Shown one piece after another: positions 25,576 to 34,166 of a DNA stretch of 64,000 nucleotides (positions within the stretch are counted from its first letter, which is position 1; each line of letters starts with the position of its first letter). Below the pieces are notes generated by a model that was not told the DNA's origin, did not search any database, and saw nothing but the letters and a program-made list of their open reading frames with translations. The position numbers were made by a program, and so were the translations under genes. This DNA is from an uncultured Lachnospiraceae bacterium (GTDB lineage: Bacteria; Bacillota; Clostridia; Lachnospirales; Lachnospiraceae). The stretch covers positions 1 to 64,000 of the forward strand of contig CANRIG010000001.1 of NCBI GenBank assembly GCA_947630595.1. Direction: 5' to 3'.

Positions 25576-26400
25576 TTAAAACAGCTCCGGATGCGCAAGG
25601 TAATGATTGATCTCCGCGCCGATGAACAGCAGATACATGCAGCCGTACAGCCACAGCATCACCACCACCAGCGTCGTCAGGCTGCCGTAGATCAGCGACA
25701 TATTGCTCACGAAATCCAGATAAAGGGAAAACCCATAAGAGAATACCGCCCACGAAACCGCCGCGAACACGGCCCCCGGCAGCTGGCGCAGGAAACGCAT
25801 CCTGCGGCCCGGCAGGTAAGCGTATAATATGCAGAACAAAAACACCAGCACCACCATCGCCAGCATAAGCGGCAGGGTCGCCATCGCGTCCGCATAGCGC
25901 TGCAGCAGCGGAAATTCTTCCTTCAGATATTCCTGAATCCCGTATCCAAACACCAGGATCGCGAGGCTGATCACCAGGGCCAGCACCAACACCAGCGCGT
26001 AGCAGGCGGCCCGGATGCGCACAATGACATAATTCTTTTCATCCTCGCAGCGGAATATGGAATTCAGGCCGTCGGAAAGGCCGATGATTCCCTTGCCGGC
26101 TGCCCACAGGGCGGCAATCGCCGTTCCGGACACCAGCGCCGTGGACTGGTGGAACAGGCTGCTGACCACCGGTTCAAAGTATCCGGCCACCGCGGACGGC
26201 AGAATTTCCGCCATCGTCTGGATCACCTGCTCCTGCTGCAGCGGCGTATACTGCACCAGCGCCAGCAGAAGCATCAGTATGGGGAAAAAACTCATGATGA
26301 GAAAGAAGGCCGCCTCCGCCGCATGCGCCCTGACGCGGTCCTTGCCCATTTTGTCTGCAAACCTGAAAAGCAAGTTGATTCCGTTTCTGTTTCCGTCCAT
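25576..26400 (-). CDS. YihY/BrkB-family membrane protein
   Basis: A 274-residue protein with about six membrane segments: AFFLIMSFFPILMLLLALVQ, GTAIAALWAAGKGIIGLSDG, ALVLVLALVISLAILVFGYG, LPLMLAMVVLVFLFCILYAY, PGAVFAAVSWAVFSYGFSLY and a final VVMLWLYGCMYLLFIGAE. The family function is unsettled; early annotation as ribonuclease BN is wrong. It starts three bases after the SpoIID-like gene ends, so the two are co-transcribed. Confidence 0.88.
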   Translation of the reverse strand: MDGNRNGINLLFRFADKMGKDRVRAHAAEAAFFLIMSFFPILMLLLALVQYTPLQQEQVIQTMAEILPSAVAGYFEPVVSSLFHQSTALVSGTAIAALWAAGKGIIGLSDGLNSIFRCEDEKNYVIVRIRAACYALVLVLALVISLAILVFGYGIQEYLKEEFPLLQRYADAMATLPLMLAMVVLVFLFCILYAYLPGRRMRFLRQLPGAVFAAVSWAVFSYGFSLYLDFVSNMSLIYGSLTTLVVVMLWLYGCMYLLFIGAEINHYLAHPELF

Positions 26401-26403
26401 AAC

Positions 26404-28155
26404 TCACTGTTCTCCCGGATGTTCCGCACCGTAATAGTAGTTCAGAATCTCCCAGTAATCCTTCCCCTGCTCCGCCATGGCCGCGGCCCCGCACTGGCTC
26501 ATGCCGTTTCCGTGCCCGTATCCGCCGCCGTGCAGAACGACCGCATCGCAGCCGCGCAGATCCGACTCGTCCGCATAGAAAAACGCGCTCGGCAAAAGCT
26601 GCATATCCTGTGCCGCGGAGCCGTCGCGCAGACGGTACTGCGTCTGTGAAAACCCCAGCAGTTTCCGAATCTGATACTCGCCCTCCGCCGTCACCGATGC
26701 CTCCGGGCCGGCCAGGCAGAGCTTCTGTATCTGCCCGTCGCCGCGCCGTTCTTCCACCGTCAGCTTCTCGAGGTCAGCGTCCACGAAGCCATAATCTGAC
26801 CACAGCCGTTCCAGCAGCGGCTCCAGCGGCAGTTCCGCCTCCCAGCGCAGCCAGGGAGAGCGGTATTCCGCCTCCGCGGGCGGTTCCCGGCGCAAAAAAT
26901 CGCGAAACGCCTTTTCTTCGTCCAAAGACGTCTCCCGTTCCGTCAGACAGGACGTCGAATAATACTGCACCTCGGAAAGCGGCAGTACCTGTCCCGCCGT
27001 TTCCGCTGCCGCCTGCCTGGAAATTTCCGTCTCGTGATAGTTATTATACACCTGAAATGCCGTGCTGTCATTCAAGTCTGCAAAAAAAACGTGTTCTGAT
27101 TTTCGTGCAGCGCAGATTGCGGCGTAGGTGCGCGCGCACACCGCCTGCGCCTTCTGCGCTTCCAGCGGGTAATCGGACGGCATCTCGCTCGATACCACGC
27201 TGCACAGGTAATCCTCCAGCGGCAGCTCATTCACCGCTGCCAGCCGGTTCCCGACGCGGTATAAATAAAAAGCGCCCTGATATTCCGGTGTGCCGCAGGC
27301 GCGTTCGATATTTTCAAAGACAATCGCCGCCCCGTTCGCCGCCTCCACGCAGACCGCCTGGTTTTTCTTCACCTGCTTTGCCCGAATCCGAAGCGTCTGC
27401 CCCGGCGGGATGATCTCTTCGCGCACTGTATCTGATTTTGCTGCAGCGGATTCTACTATATCTAATTCTGCTGTATCCGTTTTCGCCTCATCTACTTCAT
27501 CTGCTTCATCTGTTTCCTCTGCATCCGACTCCGCTACATCTGATTCCACTTTATTTGTTTCCGCTTTGTCCGCTTCCGCTTTCTTTTCATTTAACCGTCT
27601 ATAGGTCACGGTCAGCGCCTCCGCGGAACAAAACGCAACCTCCCGGTGTAGTTCTTCCTCAAAACGGCTTCCCAGAATCTGCACGCGAATCCGCTCCGGA
27701 AGCACGAGTTGCTCCTGCTGCAGCGCATTTCCCTGGCTCTGTCCAGCGGTCGTCTGCTGTTCTGTTCCGCTCTCCGGCACACTTGTTTTCTGGCTCTGTC
27801 CGGCAGTTATCGGTTGTCCTTCTCCGTTCTTCGCGCCGTCTGTTCTTTGATTCTTTCCGGCAGTCGTCTGCTGTTCTGCTTCGCTCTCCGGCACACCCGT
27901 TTTCCGGCTCTGTCCGGCAGTTATCGGTTGTCCTTCTCCATTCTTCGCGCCGTCTGTTCTTTGATTCTTTCCGGCGGTCGTTTGCTGTCCTGCTCCGTTC
28001 TCCGGCACACTCGTTTTCTGGCTCTGCCCGGCGTTCGTCTGCTGCCCGTATGCGGCGTAACGAACCAGCAGCGCGATGCAGGCCGCCGCAATCGCGAGAA
28101 CCGCCAGGGCCTGCAGCAGTCCCAGTATTTTCTGATGCCGTTTTTCCGCAGCCAT
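26404..28155 (-). CDS. SpoIID/LytB-domain protein with intragenic repeats
   Basis: About 583 residues. One membrane segment (LAVLAIAAACIALLVRYAAYG) is followed by a Gln/Thr/Gly-rich region with repeats of about 18 and 38 residues (TAGQSQKTSVPE, TAGKNQRTDGAKNGEGQPI) and then an acidic stretch of KAEAD/VESDVAESD-like units. The C-terminal half is a SpoIID/LytB domain. YLCSVVSSEMPSDYPLEAQK holds the conserved Glu of SpoIID lytic transglycosylases, and ALNYYYG-like ends close the domain. It may act on peptidoglycan, perhaps in engulfment. ATG at 28155 is preferred over TTG/GTG at 28170/28167, but the ribosome site is weak. Confidence 0.82.
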   Translation of the reverse strand: MAAEKRHQKILGLLQALAVLAIAAACIALLVRYAAYGQQTNAGQSQKTSVPENGAGQQTTAGKNQRTDGAKNGEGQPITAGQSRKTGVPESEAEQQTTAGKNQRTDGAKNGEGQPITAGQSQKTSVPESGTEQQTTAGQSQGNALQQEQLVLPERIRVQILGSRFEEELHREVAFCSAEALTVTYRRLNEKKAEADKAETNKVESDVAESDAEETDEADEVDEAKTDTAELDIVESAAAKSDTVREEIIPPGQTLRIRAKQVKKNQAVCVEAANGAAIVFENIERACGTPEYQGAFYLYRVGNRLAAVNELPLEDYLCSVVSSEMPSDYPLEAQKAQAVCARTYAAICAARKSEHVFFADLNDSTAFQVYNNYHETEISRQAAAETAGQVLPLSEVQYYSTSCLTERETSLDEEKAFRDFLRREPPAEAEYRSPWLRWEAELPLEPLLERLWSDYGFVDADLEKLTVEERRGDGQIQKLCLAGPEASVTAEGEYQIRKLLGFSQTQYRLRDGSAAQDMQLLPSAFFYADESDLRGCDAVVLHGGGYGHGNGMSQCGAAAMAEQGKDYWEILNYYYGAEHPGEQ

Positions 28156-28338
28156 ATCCCGTCTCACCAACCCGTCCGTATCACTGACACTGTCAAAAAT
28201 CCGCAGTCGTTTCCGCTGCCTAAGCTATTATATGGAACATGGGACAAACAAAGAACTTTCCGAATTTATACTTTCCGAAACTGCACCGATATGATAAGAT
28301 GAAAATGCTCAAAACTGCAAAAACAGGGAGACTCACAT

Positions 28339-29403
28339 ATGAAAAAAATTTTAGTGGTCGGTTCCACCGTCGTGGACGTCATCATTCAGATCGAGCGCCT
28401 GCCGCGCACACAGGAGGACATTCACGTCATCAGCCAGAAAATGTCGCTGGGCGGCTGCGCCTACAATACCTTCGACATCATCCGGCATTTCGGCGTGCCC
28501 TGCATTCTCTTTTCCCCGGTCGGCGGCGGAGCCTACGGCGATTTCGTCCGCGCCCGGCTGAGCGAGCGCGGCATCCATTCCCCGATTCCCACGCCGCAAA
28601 GCGACAACGGCTGCTGCTACTGCTTCGTGGAAAAAAACGGCGAGCGCACCTTTCTCTCCTATCACGGCGCAGAGTACCTGTTTGAAAAGGAATGGTTCGG
28701 GCTGCTCGACCCGGAGGAACTCTCCTGCGTCTACATCTGCGGCCTTGAAATCGAAGAACGCACCGGCAAAAACATCGTCGCCTGGCTGGAGGAGCACCCG
28801 GAACTGGAGATTTACTTCGCTCCCGGCCCCCGCATCACCAGGATTGATTTTGCTCTGCTGAAGCGTTTATTTGCGCTCCATCCGCTCATCCATCTCAATG
28901 AGAACGAGGTGCTCGCGTTTCACCGGGAGATTTACTCAGCGCTGACCGGAGCCGCCGCAAACGGCCTCAAATCCGAAACATTCGAAGCCACAGGCAGTCT
29001 TGAATCCGCAGCCGCCGATACCACAGGCAGCCCTGAGTACGCGGTATCCGCTGCCGCAGACAGCCTCAAATCCACAGCCGCTGACGCCGCAAGCACCCTC
29101 GAATCCGCAGCCGCCGCCCTGCACGCCCTGACGCAGAACACCGTCATCGTCACCCTCGGCGCGCGCGGAGCCTACTGTCACAGCTCCTCGTTCTGCGGCT
29201 TCGTGCCCGGACAGGCTGCCCGCCAGGTTGACACCATCGGCGCGGGGGATTCCCACATCGGCGCCGTCATGGCCTGCCGCGCCCTCGGCAAAAGCGAGGA
29301 GTGGGCCATCCGTACCGCCAACCTCGTCGCCGCCCGGGTCGTGGAAACCGAAGGAGCCCTGCTCTCCGACGCAGCGTTCGCCGGACTCGGCCTGCAACTG
29401 TAA
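28339..29403 (+). CDS. PfkB-family carbohydrate kinase with a repeat insertion
   Basis: A 354-residue ribokinase-like enzyme. The N-terminal motif VGSTVVDVIIQIERLP and GGCAYNT are the first PfkB signature. TIGAGDSHIGAVMA (about 299-312) holds the catalytic Asp of the second. Residues about 205-258 are an Ala/Ser/Thr/Glu-rich insertion of degenerate units (GSLESAAAD, DSLKSTAAD, STLESAAAA) that does not belong to the fold. It breaks the domain just before the NTVIVTLGARGAY strand. The substrate may be a ribose-like sugar or nucleoside, given the nucleoside-uptake operon opposite it. The start follows CAGGGAGAC. Confidence 0.87.
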   Translation: MKKILVVGSTVVDVIIQIERLPRTQEDIHVISQKMSLGGCAYNTFDIIRHFGVPCILFSPVGGGAYGDFVRARLSERGIHSPIPTPQSDNGCCYCFVEKNGERTFLSYHGAEYLFEKEWFGLLDPEELSCVYICGLEIEERTGKNIVAWLEEHPELEIYFAPGPRITRIDFALLKRLFALHPLIHLNENEVLAFHREIYSALTGAAANGLKSETFEATGSLESAAADTTGSPEYAVSAAADSLKSTAADAASTLESAAAALHALTQNTVIVTLGARGAYCHSSSFCGFVPGQAARQVDTIGAGDSHIGAVMACRALGKSEEWAIRTANLVAARVVETEGALLSDAAFAGLGLQL

Positions 29404-29460
29404 AGTTAGGCATTCGCCGGGCTCAGCTTTCACCTGTAAAAATAATATTCACCGAATTCA

Positions 29461-29518
29461 GGGACTGCCGCAAACATCCCGGACAGGGCACAGGCCCGCC
29501 GTATTTTACAACAGTCCC
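29461..29518. repeat. Palindromic dispersed element, copy B (short)
   Basis: A 58-bp palindrome beginning GGGACTGCCGC and ending CAACAGTCCC between the convergent PfkB and nucleoside hydrolase genes. Its arms match the outer arms of copy A (CCGTATTTTA with its complement; GGGACTGCC), but the CCGGTTGT centre is missing. Confidence 0.65.
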
Positions 29519-29541
29519 TGACAATTCACAATCACTCTAGT

Positions 29542-30492
29542 TCACAACCTCTCATCTAGTGTCCGCACCGCGTCCAGCAGATACTCCTGAAATTTCGCCC
29601 CGTCGGCGTCCAGAAGCACCGTCACAGACGGCTCCGCCGCAGGCTCCCGCCCGCGCAGGTCACACACGGTCATCCCGCGGTTGAATCCCTCCGAGCAGTC
29701 CACGCGCACCGTCGTCCGGCATCCGCTGTAAATCTCCGGATGCAGCAGGTACATAAAGGTCGAAGCGTCGTGAATGCTCGCCATCGGGCGTCCGCGGTAG
29801 GCGCCGGCATTCAGATAAAACTGCAGCATACCGCCCACCGCACGGGACACCTTTCCTGTCCCGCCCGCGAGCGCGTCCGCCGCCGCGCGGTCCAGTCCGC
29901 ATTTCGCGGTAGCATCCAGCCCGCACATCACAACCGGCAGGCCGCTGTCAAAGACGATGGCCGCAGCCTCCGGATCCTCATAAATATTAAATTCCGCGGT
30001 CGCCGTGATATTGCCGCCGCAGGCGGCCCCGCCCATGAGCACGATCTGCGCAATGCGCTCACGCACCTCAGGGAACACGCGTAACATCAGCGCGATGTTC
30101 GTCAGAGGTCCCGTCGGCACCAGCGTCGCCTGCTCTCCCGCCGGCAGTCCGCACAGCGCGTCGCGCAGGAACAGCACCGCGTGTTCCCGCGCGGTCTGCG
30201 CAGAGGCCGGCAGCTCGACGTTGCCGAGCCCGTTTTTCCCGTGCACCTCCGAGGCTGTCAGCGGCGCGCGCAGAAGCGGCGTCCGCGCGCCCATCGCCAC
30301 CGGGACGTTCAGTCCCAGAAAGCCGCTCAGGCGCAGCGCGTTTTCCGTCACCTTTTCGATGGTCTGATTGCCGGCCACCGTCGTGATGCCCAGAAACGCA
30401 AACGCCTCCGGGTGAGCGGCCGCCAGGCACAGCGCGACCGCATCGTCCACACCGGGATCACAGTCCATCAGAATCTTTCTCTTACTTTCCAC
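29542..30492 (-). CDS. Nucleoside hydrolase
   Basis: A 316-residue enzyme expected to split nucleosides into base and ribose. The N-terminal calcium-binding motif DCDPGVDDAVAL is intact, followed by FLGITTVAGNQTIEK. VPTGPLTNIALML and EFNIYEDPEAAAIVF are further family landmarks, and a late His lies in SIHDASTFMYL. Purine or pyrimidine preference cannot be told. It starts with GTG at 30492 after AAGGAG and overlaps the permease gene by 11 bases, so it is the last gene of the uptake operon. Confidence 0.92.
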   Translation of the reverse strand: MESKRKILMDCDPGVDDAVALCLAAAHPEAFAFLGITTVAGNQTIEKVTENALRLSGFLGLNVPVAMGARTPLLRAPLTASEVHGKNGLGNVELPASAQTAREHAVLFLRDALCGLPAGEQATLVPTGPLTNIALMLRVFPEVRERIAQIVLMGGAACGGNITATAEFNIYEDPEAAAIVFDSGLPVVMCGLDATAKCGLDRAAADALAGGTGKVSRAVGGMLQFYLNAGAYRGRPMASIHDASTFMYLLHPEIYSGCRTTVRVDCSEGFNRGMTVCDLRGREPAAEPSVTVLLDADGAKFQEYLLDAVRTLDERL

Positions 30493-31402
30493 TCAGCCGC
30501 TCCTTCCTCTTTTTCTGTGTATAATAATACACACCGAGCCCCACCAGCGTCGTCAGGTACGGCACCATCAGGATGATCTCGTACGGCATCAGCGACAGCA
30601 GCTGCATGATGTTGGCGAACGCCTGCGCGACGCCGAACAGAAGCGATACCAGCAGGCCGCCGACCGGCGTATTGCCGCCCATGCTGGAGGCCGCCAGCGC
30701 GATGAAGCCGCGCCCGCTCGACATATCCTTGGTAAACATGTTCATGTAGCCGCCCGAGAGGTAAAAGCCTCCGGCGGAAGCCAGTGCCCCGCTCAAGATC
30801 AGCGCGATATACTGAATCCTGCGGGAGCTGATGCCGACCGACTCGGCCGCATTTTTATTCTCGCCCACCGCGCGGATGGAGAGGCCGAGCGGCGTCCGGT
30901 ACAGAAACAGATGCAGAACGAGCACCGCAAGAAGCGCCAGCCAGGTCAGGACATTCTGCCCGGAAATGACTTTTCCGATGAACGGAATCTGCTCGATGAA
31001 CGGAATCACCACCATCGGCGCCGACACGCTGCGGATTGACGAGGAAACGCCGCGGTCGCCGGAAAACGCCACCATGATCAGCACGGTGCCGCCGGTCGCC
31101 ATCAGGTTGATCGCCACGGCCGCCAGGATTTCATCGGTTTTCAGGTTCAGCACGATAAACGCCAGAATCAGCCCCATCAGGCCGCCGATCACCACCGTAA
31201 TCAGCAGGCCCAGCCAGGCGCTCTGCGTGAGCGAGGAAAAAATAACGCCGAACAGTGCCGAAAACAGCATAATGCCCTCCAGCGCCATATTGGTGATGCC
31301 GGCCTTGGCCGCAATGCCCGCGCCCAGCGTGGCAAACAGAATCGGCGTGGCCGTGCGCAGCATGCTGCTGAAAAAGTCAGGCGATAAAATTGCTTCCCAC
31401 AT
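30482..31402 (-). CDS. Nucleoside-type ABC transporter permease (second subunit)
   Basis: A 306-residue polytopic permease of the branched-chain/BMP-linked class. Hydrophobic segments include ATPILFATLGAGIAAKAGITN, SALFGVIFSSLTQSAWLGLL and GLMGLILAFIVL, with the conserved EGIMLFSALFG and AVGENKNAAESVGIS loops typical of YufQ-like subunits. ATG at 31402 follows GGAGG. The longer frame to 31450 lies within the other permease. It forms a heterodimer with the neighbour encoded just upstream, one base away. Confidence 0.9.
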   Translation of the reverse strand: MWEAILSPDFFSSMLRTATPILFATLGAGIAAKAGITNMALEGIMLFSALFGVIFSSLTQSAWLGLLITVVIGGLMGLILAFIVLNLKTDEILAAVAINLMATGGTVLIMVAFSGDRGVSSSIRSVSAPMVVIPFIEQIPFIGKVISGQNVLTWLALLAVLVLHLFLYRTPLGLSIRAVGENKNAAESVGISSRRIQYIALILSGALASAGGFYLSGGYMNMFTKDMSSGRGFIALAASSMGGNTPVGGLLVSLLFGVAQAFANIMQLLSLMPYEIILMVPYLTTLVGLGVYYYTQKKRKERLSGK

Positions 31403-31403
31403 C

Positions 31404-32468
31404 CTACGCCACCTCCTCTCCGGACAGCGCCGCTTTGGCTTCGCGCGCAATCAGCTTATGCCGGTAACGGCTCAGGAACTGCTCCGCCACCACCAGGATG
31501 ATGATAATGCCCTGCGTGATCTGCACGATATCCAGCGTCACGTCCGTCCTGCGCGCCATGATCGAGGCGCCGGTCCGCAGGTACGCCAGAAACAGCGCCG
31601 CAAACGGCACATAGAGCGGATTGTTCTTCGCCAGGGTGCTGATGATGATCGCATCCCAGCCGTAGCCCGTGAGCGTCGTCCAGTTGAAGCGCGTATAAAT
31701 CGGGCTCAGCATTTCCACGCCGCCGCCGAGGCCGGCGATAAAGCCGCCGATCAGCTGAGAGCTGACGATCACCTTGACGATATTGACGCCCGAATAGCGG
31801 GCAAAGGCCTCGTTTACGCCGGTGAGCCGGAGCTCATAGCCGGTCTTGGTCTTGTAGAGGAAAAAGTAGCCGAACACCGCCACCAGCAGCGCCACAATGA
31901 GTCCCAGATGGATGCGGGTGCCGCTGACCAGCACCGGCAGCTCCGAGGCCGGGCACAGCTCGTAGGAGGCGGAACTCGCCCTGGGATCGGCGATGATATT
32001 GTTCAACATATACGTGCCGAAGTACAGCGCCACATAGTTGATCATCAGCGAAGAAACCATTTCCGAGGCGCTGGTCGTGATCTTTAAAATCGCAGGCACC
32101 ACGGAAAACAGCGCCCCGATCAGGCCTGCCAGCAGCAGGGCCGCCAGCGGGGACAGAATATCCGCCGTGAAATAAATCGCCACGCAGGAGGCCGCCAGAC
32201 CGCCGATCTGGAACGCGCCCTCCGCGGAAAGGTTGATCTGGTTTGCCGAAAACATGATGCAGATGCCGGTTCCGGTAAAAATCAGCGGAATCATGGATTC
32301 GATCACGCTGCCCATGTTGCGCCTGCTGGAAAACGGGCCTATCACCAGATTTTTGATGGCCTCCACCGGCTCCTCGCTGAGCACGAAAATCAGCAGGAAC
32401 GAAAGCGCCAGCGCGACCAGCACCGAGAGAAACATCCGCAGAATATCGAATTTTTTTACACTATTCAT
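31404..32468 (-). CDS. Nucleoside-type ABC transporter permease (first subunit)
   Basis: A 354-residue polytopic permease, YufP-like. An N-terminal segment (MFLSVLVALALSFLLIFVL) is followed by GTGICIMFSANQINLSAEGAF, LAALLLAGLIGALFSVVPAIL and GLIVALLVAVFGYFFLYKT. ELRLTGVNEAFARYSGVN is the cytoplasmic coupling loop of this class. ATG at 32468 overlaps the ATPase stop by eight bases. The frame to 32567 is spurious. Confidence 0.9.
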   Translation of the reverse strand: MNSVKKFDILRMFLSVLVALALSFLLIFVLSEEPVEAIKNLVIGPFSSRRNMGSVIESMIPLIFTGTGICIMFSANQINLSAEGAFQIGGLAASCVAIYFTADILSPLAALLLAGLIGALFSVVPAILKITTSASEMVSSLMINYVALYFGTYMLNNIIADPRASSASYELCPASELPVLVSGTRIHLGLIVALLVAVFGYFFLYKTKTGYELRLTGVNEAFARYSGVNIVKVIVSSQLIGGFIAGLGGGVEMLSPIYTRFNWTTLTGYGWDAIIISTLAKNNPLYVPFAALFLAYLRTGASIMARRTDVTLDIVQITQGIIIILVVAEQFLSRYRHKLIAREAKAALSGEEVA

Positions 32469-34020
32469 AGACGACGCCCTCCAATACCTCCGCTTTTTTG
32501 ATGCCCAGCATATGCTGGCCCAGTTCTTCCTCGCTGACGTTCGCCACATCGGTGAAGAATCCCGCAAACTTGCCCTTGTACATCACGGCCAGGCGGTCGC
32601 TGAGCGAGAAAATCTCCGTCAGGTCCGCCGACACCAGAATCACCGCGCAGCCCGCGTCGCGGAACGCCAGCAGCCGCTGGCGGATAAACTCGGCGGCACC
32701 CACGTCGATGCCGCGCGTCGGCTGGTTGGCGATGATGATATCCGGGTCTGTGGAAAACTCCCTGGCCACAATCACCTTCTGGATATTGCCGCCCGAGAGC
32801 ATGGCCACGTTCTGACGCCTGGAGCTGCACTTGATCTTATACTCCTGAATCAGCTCGTCGCTCCGGCGCTCGATGGCCTTCATTTTCAAAAACTGTTTTC
32901 CGGAAAATTCTGGCGACCGGTACTGGTTGGAAAAGAGGTTTTCGCGGATGCTCAGATTGCCCGCGCAGCCCGAGGCCATGCGGTCCTCCGGTATATGCGC
33001 CAAGCTCAGATCCCGAATCTGCGCAATCGACAGAGGCCGGATGTCTTTCCCCTTGACGGAAATCTCTCCGCGGTACTTTTTGTTCAGGCCCGTCAGGGCG
33101 TCGACCAGCTCCGTCTGTCCGTTTCCCTCCACGCCGGCAATGCCCAGAATCTCGCCGCCCTTGACGTCAAACGAGATGTCGTCGATCTTGAGCACGCCCT
33201 GGGAATTGTGCACGGTCAGGTTGCGTACCCGCAGGAGCACCTGGTCGGAAAGCCGACAGGCATTTTTTTCAAACTGCAGCGAAACCTCGCGGCCCACCAT
33301 CAGCTTCGACATCTCCTGCGTGGTGATATCCGCCACCTCGTAGGTGCCCATGCTGCGGCCATTGCGCATAATAGTCGCGCGGTCGCAGATTTTTTTGATC
33401 TCATCCAGCTTGTGGGAGATGAAAATGATCGTATGACCCTTTTTCTTCAGCTGCACCAGCTGCACGAACAGTTCGTCTGTCTCCTGCGGCGTCAGCACCG
33501 CGGTCGGCTCGTCCAGAATCAAAATCTCCGCGCCACGGTACAGCGCTTTCAGAATCTCGACCTTCTGCTTGATGCCGACCGGAATCTCCTCCACCCGCTG
33601 GCGGACGTCAATGTCAAAATTGTATTCCCGGGCGATGCCCTCGGCCGCGGACAGCGCCTTGTCGCGATCGATAAACAGCCCTTTCTTCGGCGTCACGCCG
33701 AGGATGATGTTCTCCGCCACCGTCAGCGACGGTACCAGCATGAAGTGCTGATGCACCATGCCGATCCCGAGGCTGATCGCATTCTGCGGCGACCGGATCG
33801 TCACCGGAGCCCCTTTCAGGAGGATTTCTCCCTGATCCGGCATCTCGATGCCGAACAGCACCTTCATCAGCGTCGACTTACCGGCCCCGTTTTCCCCGAG
33901 CAGCGCATGAATTTCGCCCCTGCGCAGTTCCAGGGACACATCCTCGTTGGCCACGACGCCGTTTCCATAAATCTTCATAATATGATTCATCTGCAGCAAA
34001 ATCTGATGCTCCAACCGCAA
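32461..34020 (-). CDS. Nucleoside-type ABC transporter ATPase with two nucleotide-binding domains
   Basis: A 519-residue protein with two fused ATPase domains, as in YufO and ribose-type transporters. The first has GENGAGKSTLMKV and ILILDEPTAVLTPQE. The second begins near residue 260, has a degenerate P-loop (GVEGNGQTELVDAL), the signature MLSGGNIQKVIVAREF and IIANQPTRGIDVG. Loss of the canonical Lys in the second P-loop is normal for this family. The start appears to be TTG at 34020 after GAGGAAGGGG. ATG at 33990 is the alternative but lacks a ribosome site. Confidence 0.9.
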   Translation of the reverse strand: MRLEHQILLQMNHIMKIYGNGVVANEDVSLELRRGEIHALLGENGAGKSTLMKVLFGIEMPDQGEILLKGAPVTIRSPQNAISLGIGMVHQHFMLVPSLTVAENIILGVTPKKGLFIDRDKALSAAEGIAREYNFDIDVRQRVEEIPVGIKQKVEILKALYRGAEILILDEPTAVLTPQETDELFVQLVQLKKKGHTIIFISHKLDEIKKICDRATIMRNGRSMGTYEVADITTQEMSKLMVGREVSLQFEKNACRLSDQVLLRVRNLTVHNSQGVLKIDDISFDVKGGEILGIAGVEGNGQTELVDALTGLNKKYRGEISVKGKDIRPLSIAQIRDLSLAHIPEDRMASGCAGNLSIRENLFSNQYRSPEFSGKQFLKMKAIERRSDELIQEYKIKCSSRRQNVAMLSGGNIQKVIVAREFSTDPDIIIANQPTRGIDVGAAEFIRQRLLAFRDAGCAVILVSADLTEIFSLSDRLAVMYKGKFAGFFTDVANVSEEELGQHMLGIKKAEVLEGVVYE

Positions 34021-34043
34021 ACCACCCCTTCCTCATCCCGGAA

Positions 34044-34091
34044 AAGGGGGCTGCTGCAAAGCCCTTCCGATACTTTCGCAACATCCCCCTT
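34044..34091 (-). terminator. Intercistronic stem-loop between binding protein and ABC genes
   Basis: On the minus strand, AAGGGGGATGTTGC pairs with GCAGCAGCCCCCTT around a 20-base loop and is followed by TTCC. The weak T tract suggests partial termination or an RNA-stability hairpin, which would keep the binding protein more abundant than the transporter. Confidence 0.6.
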
Positions 34092-34166
34092 GTCGTTTTT
34101 CTACATCCGTTTCGCCCTGCCGGCCGCTCTTCACGCATACGGTGCCGTGCAGGAATCACGCCTGTC

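Noticed and set aside
23338-25827. An 829-codon plus-strand open frame
   Set aside because: It runs antisense to the GH13 gene, the T-box and part of the YihY gene; the product is Arg/His/Gln-rich without recognisable domains. It is a shadow of GC-rich codon use.
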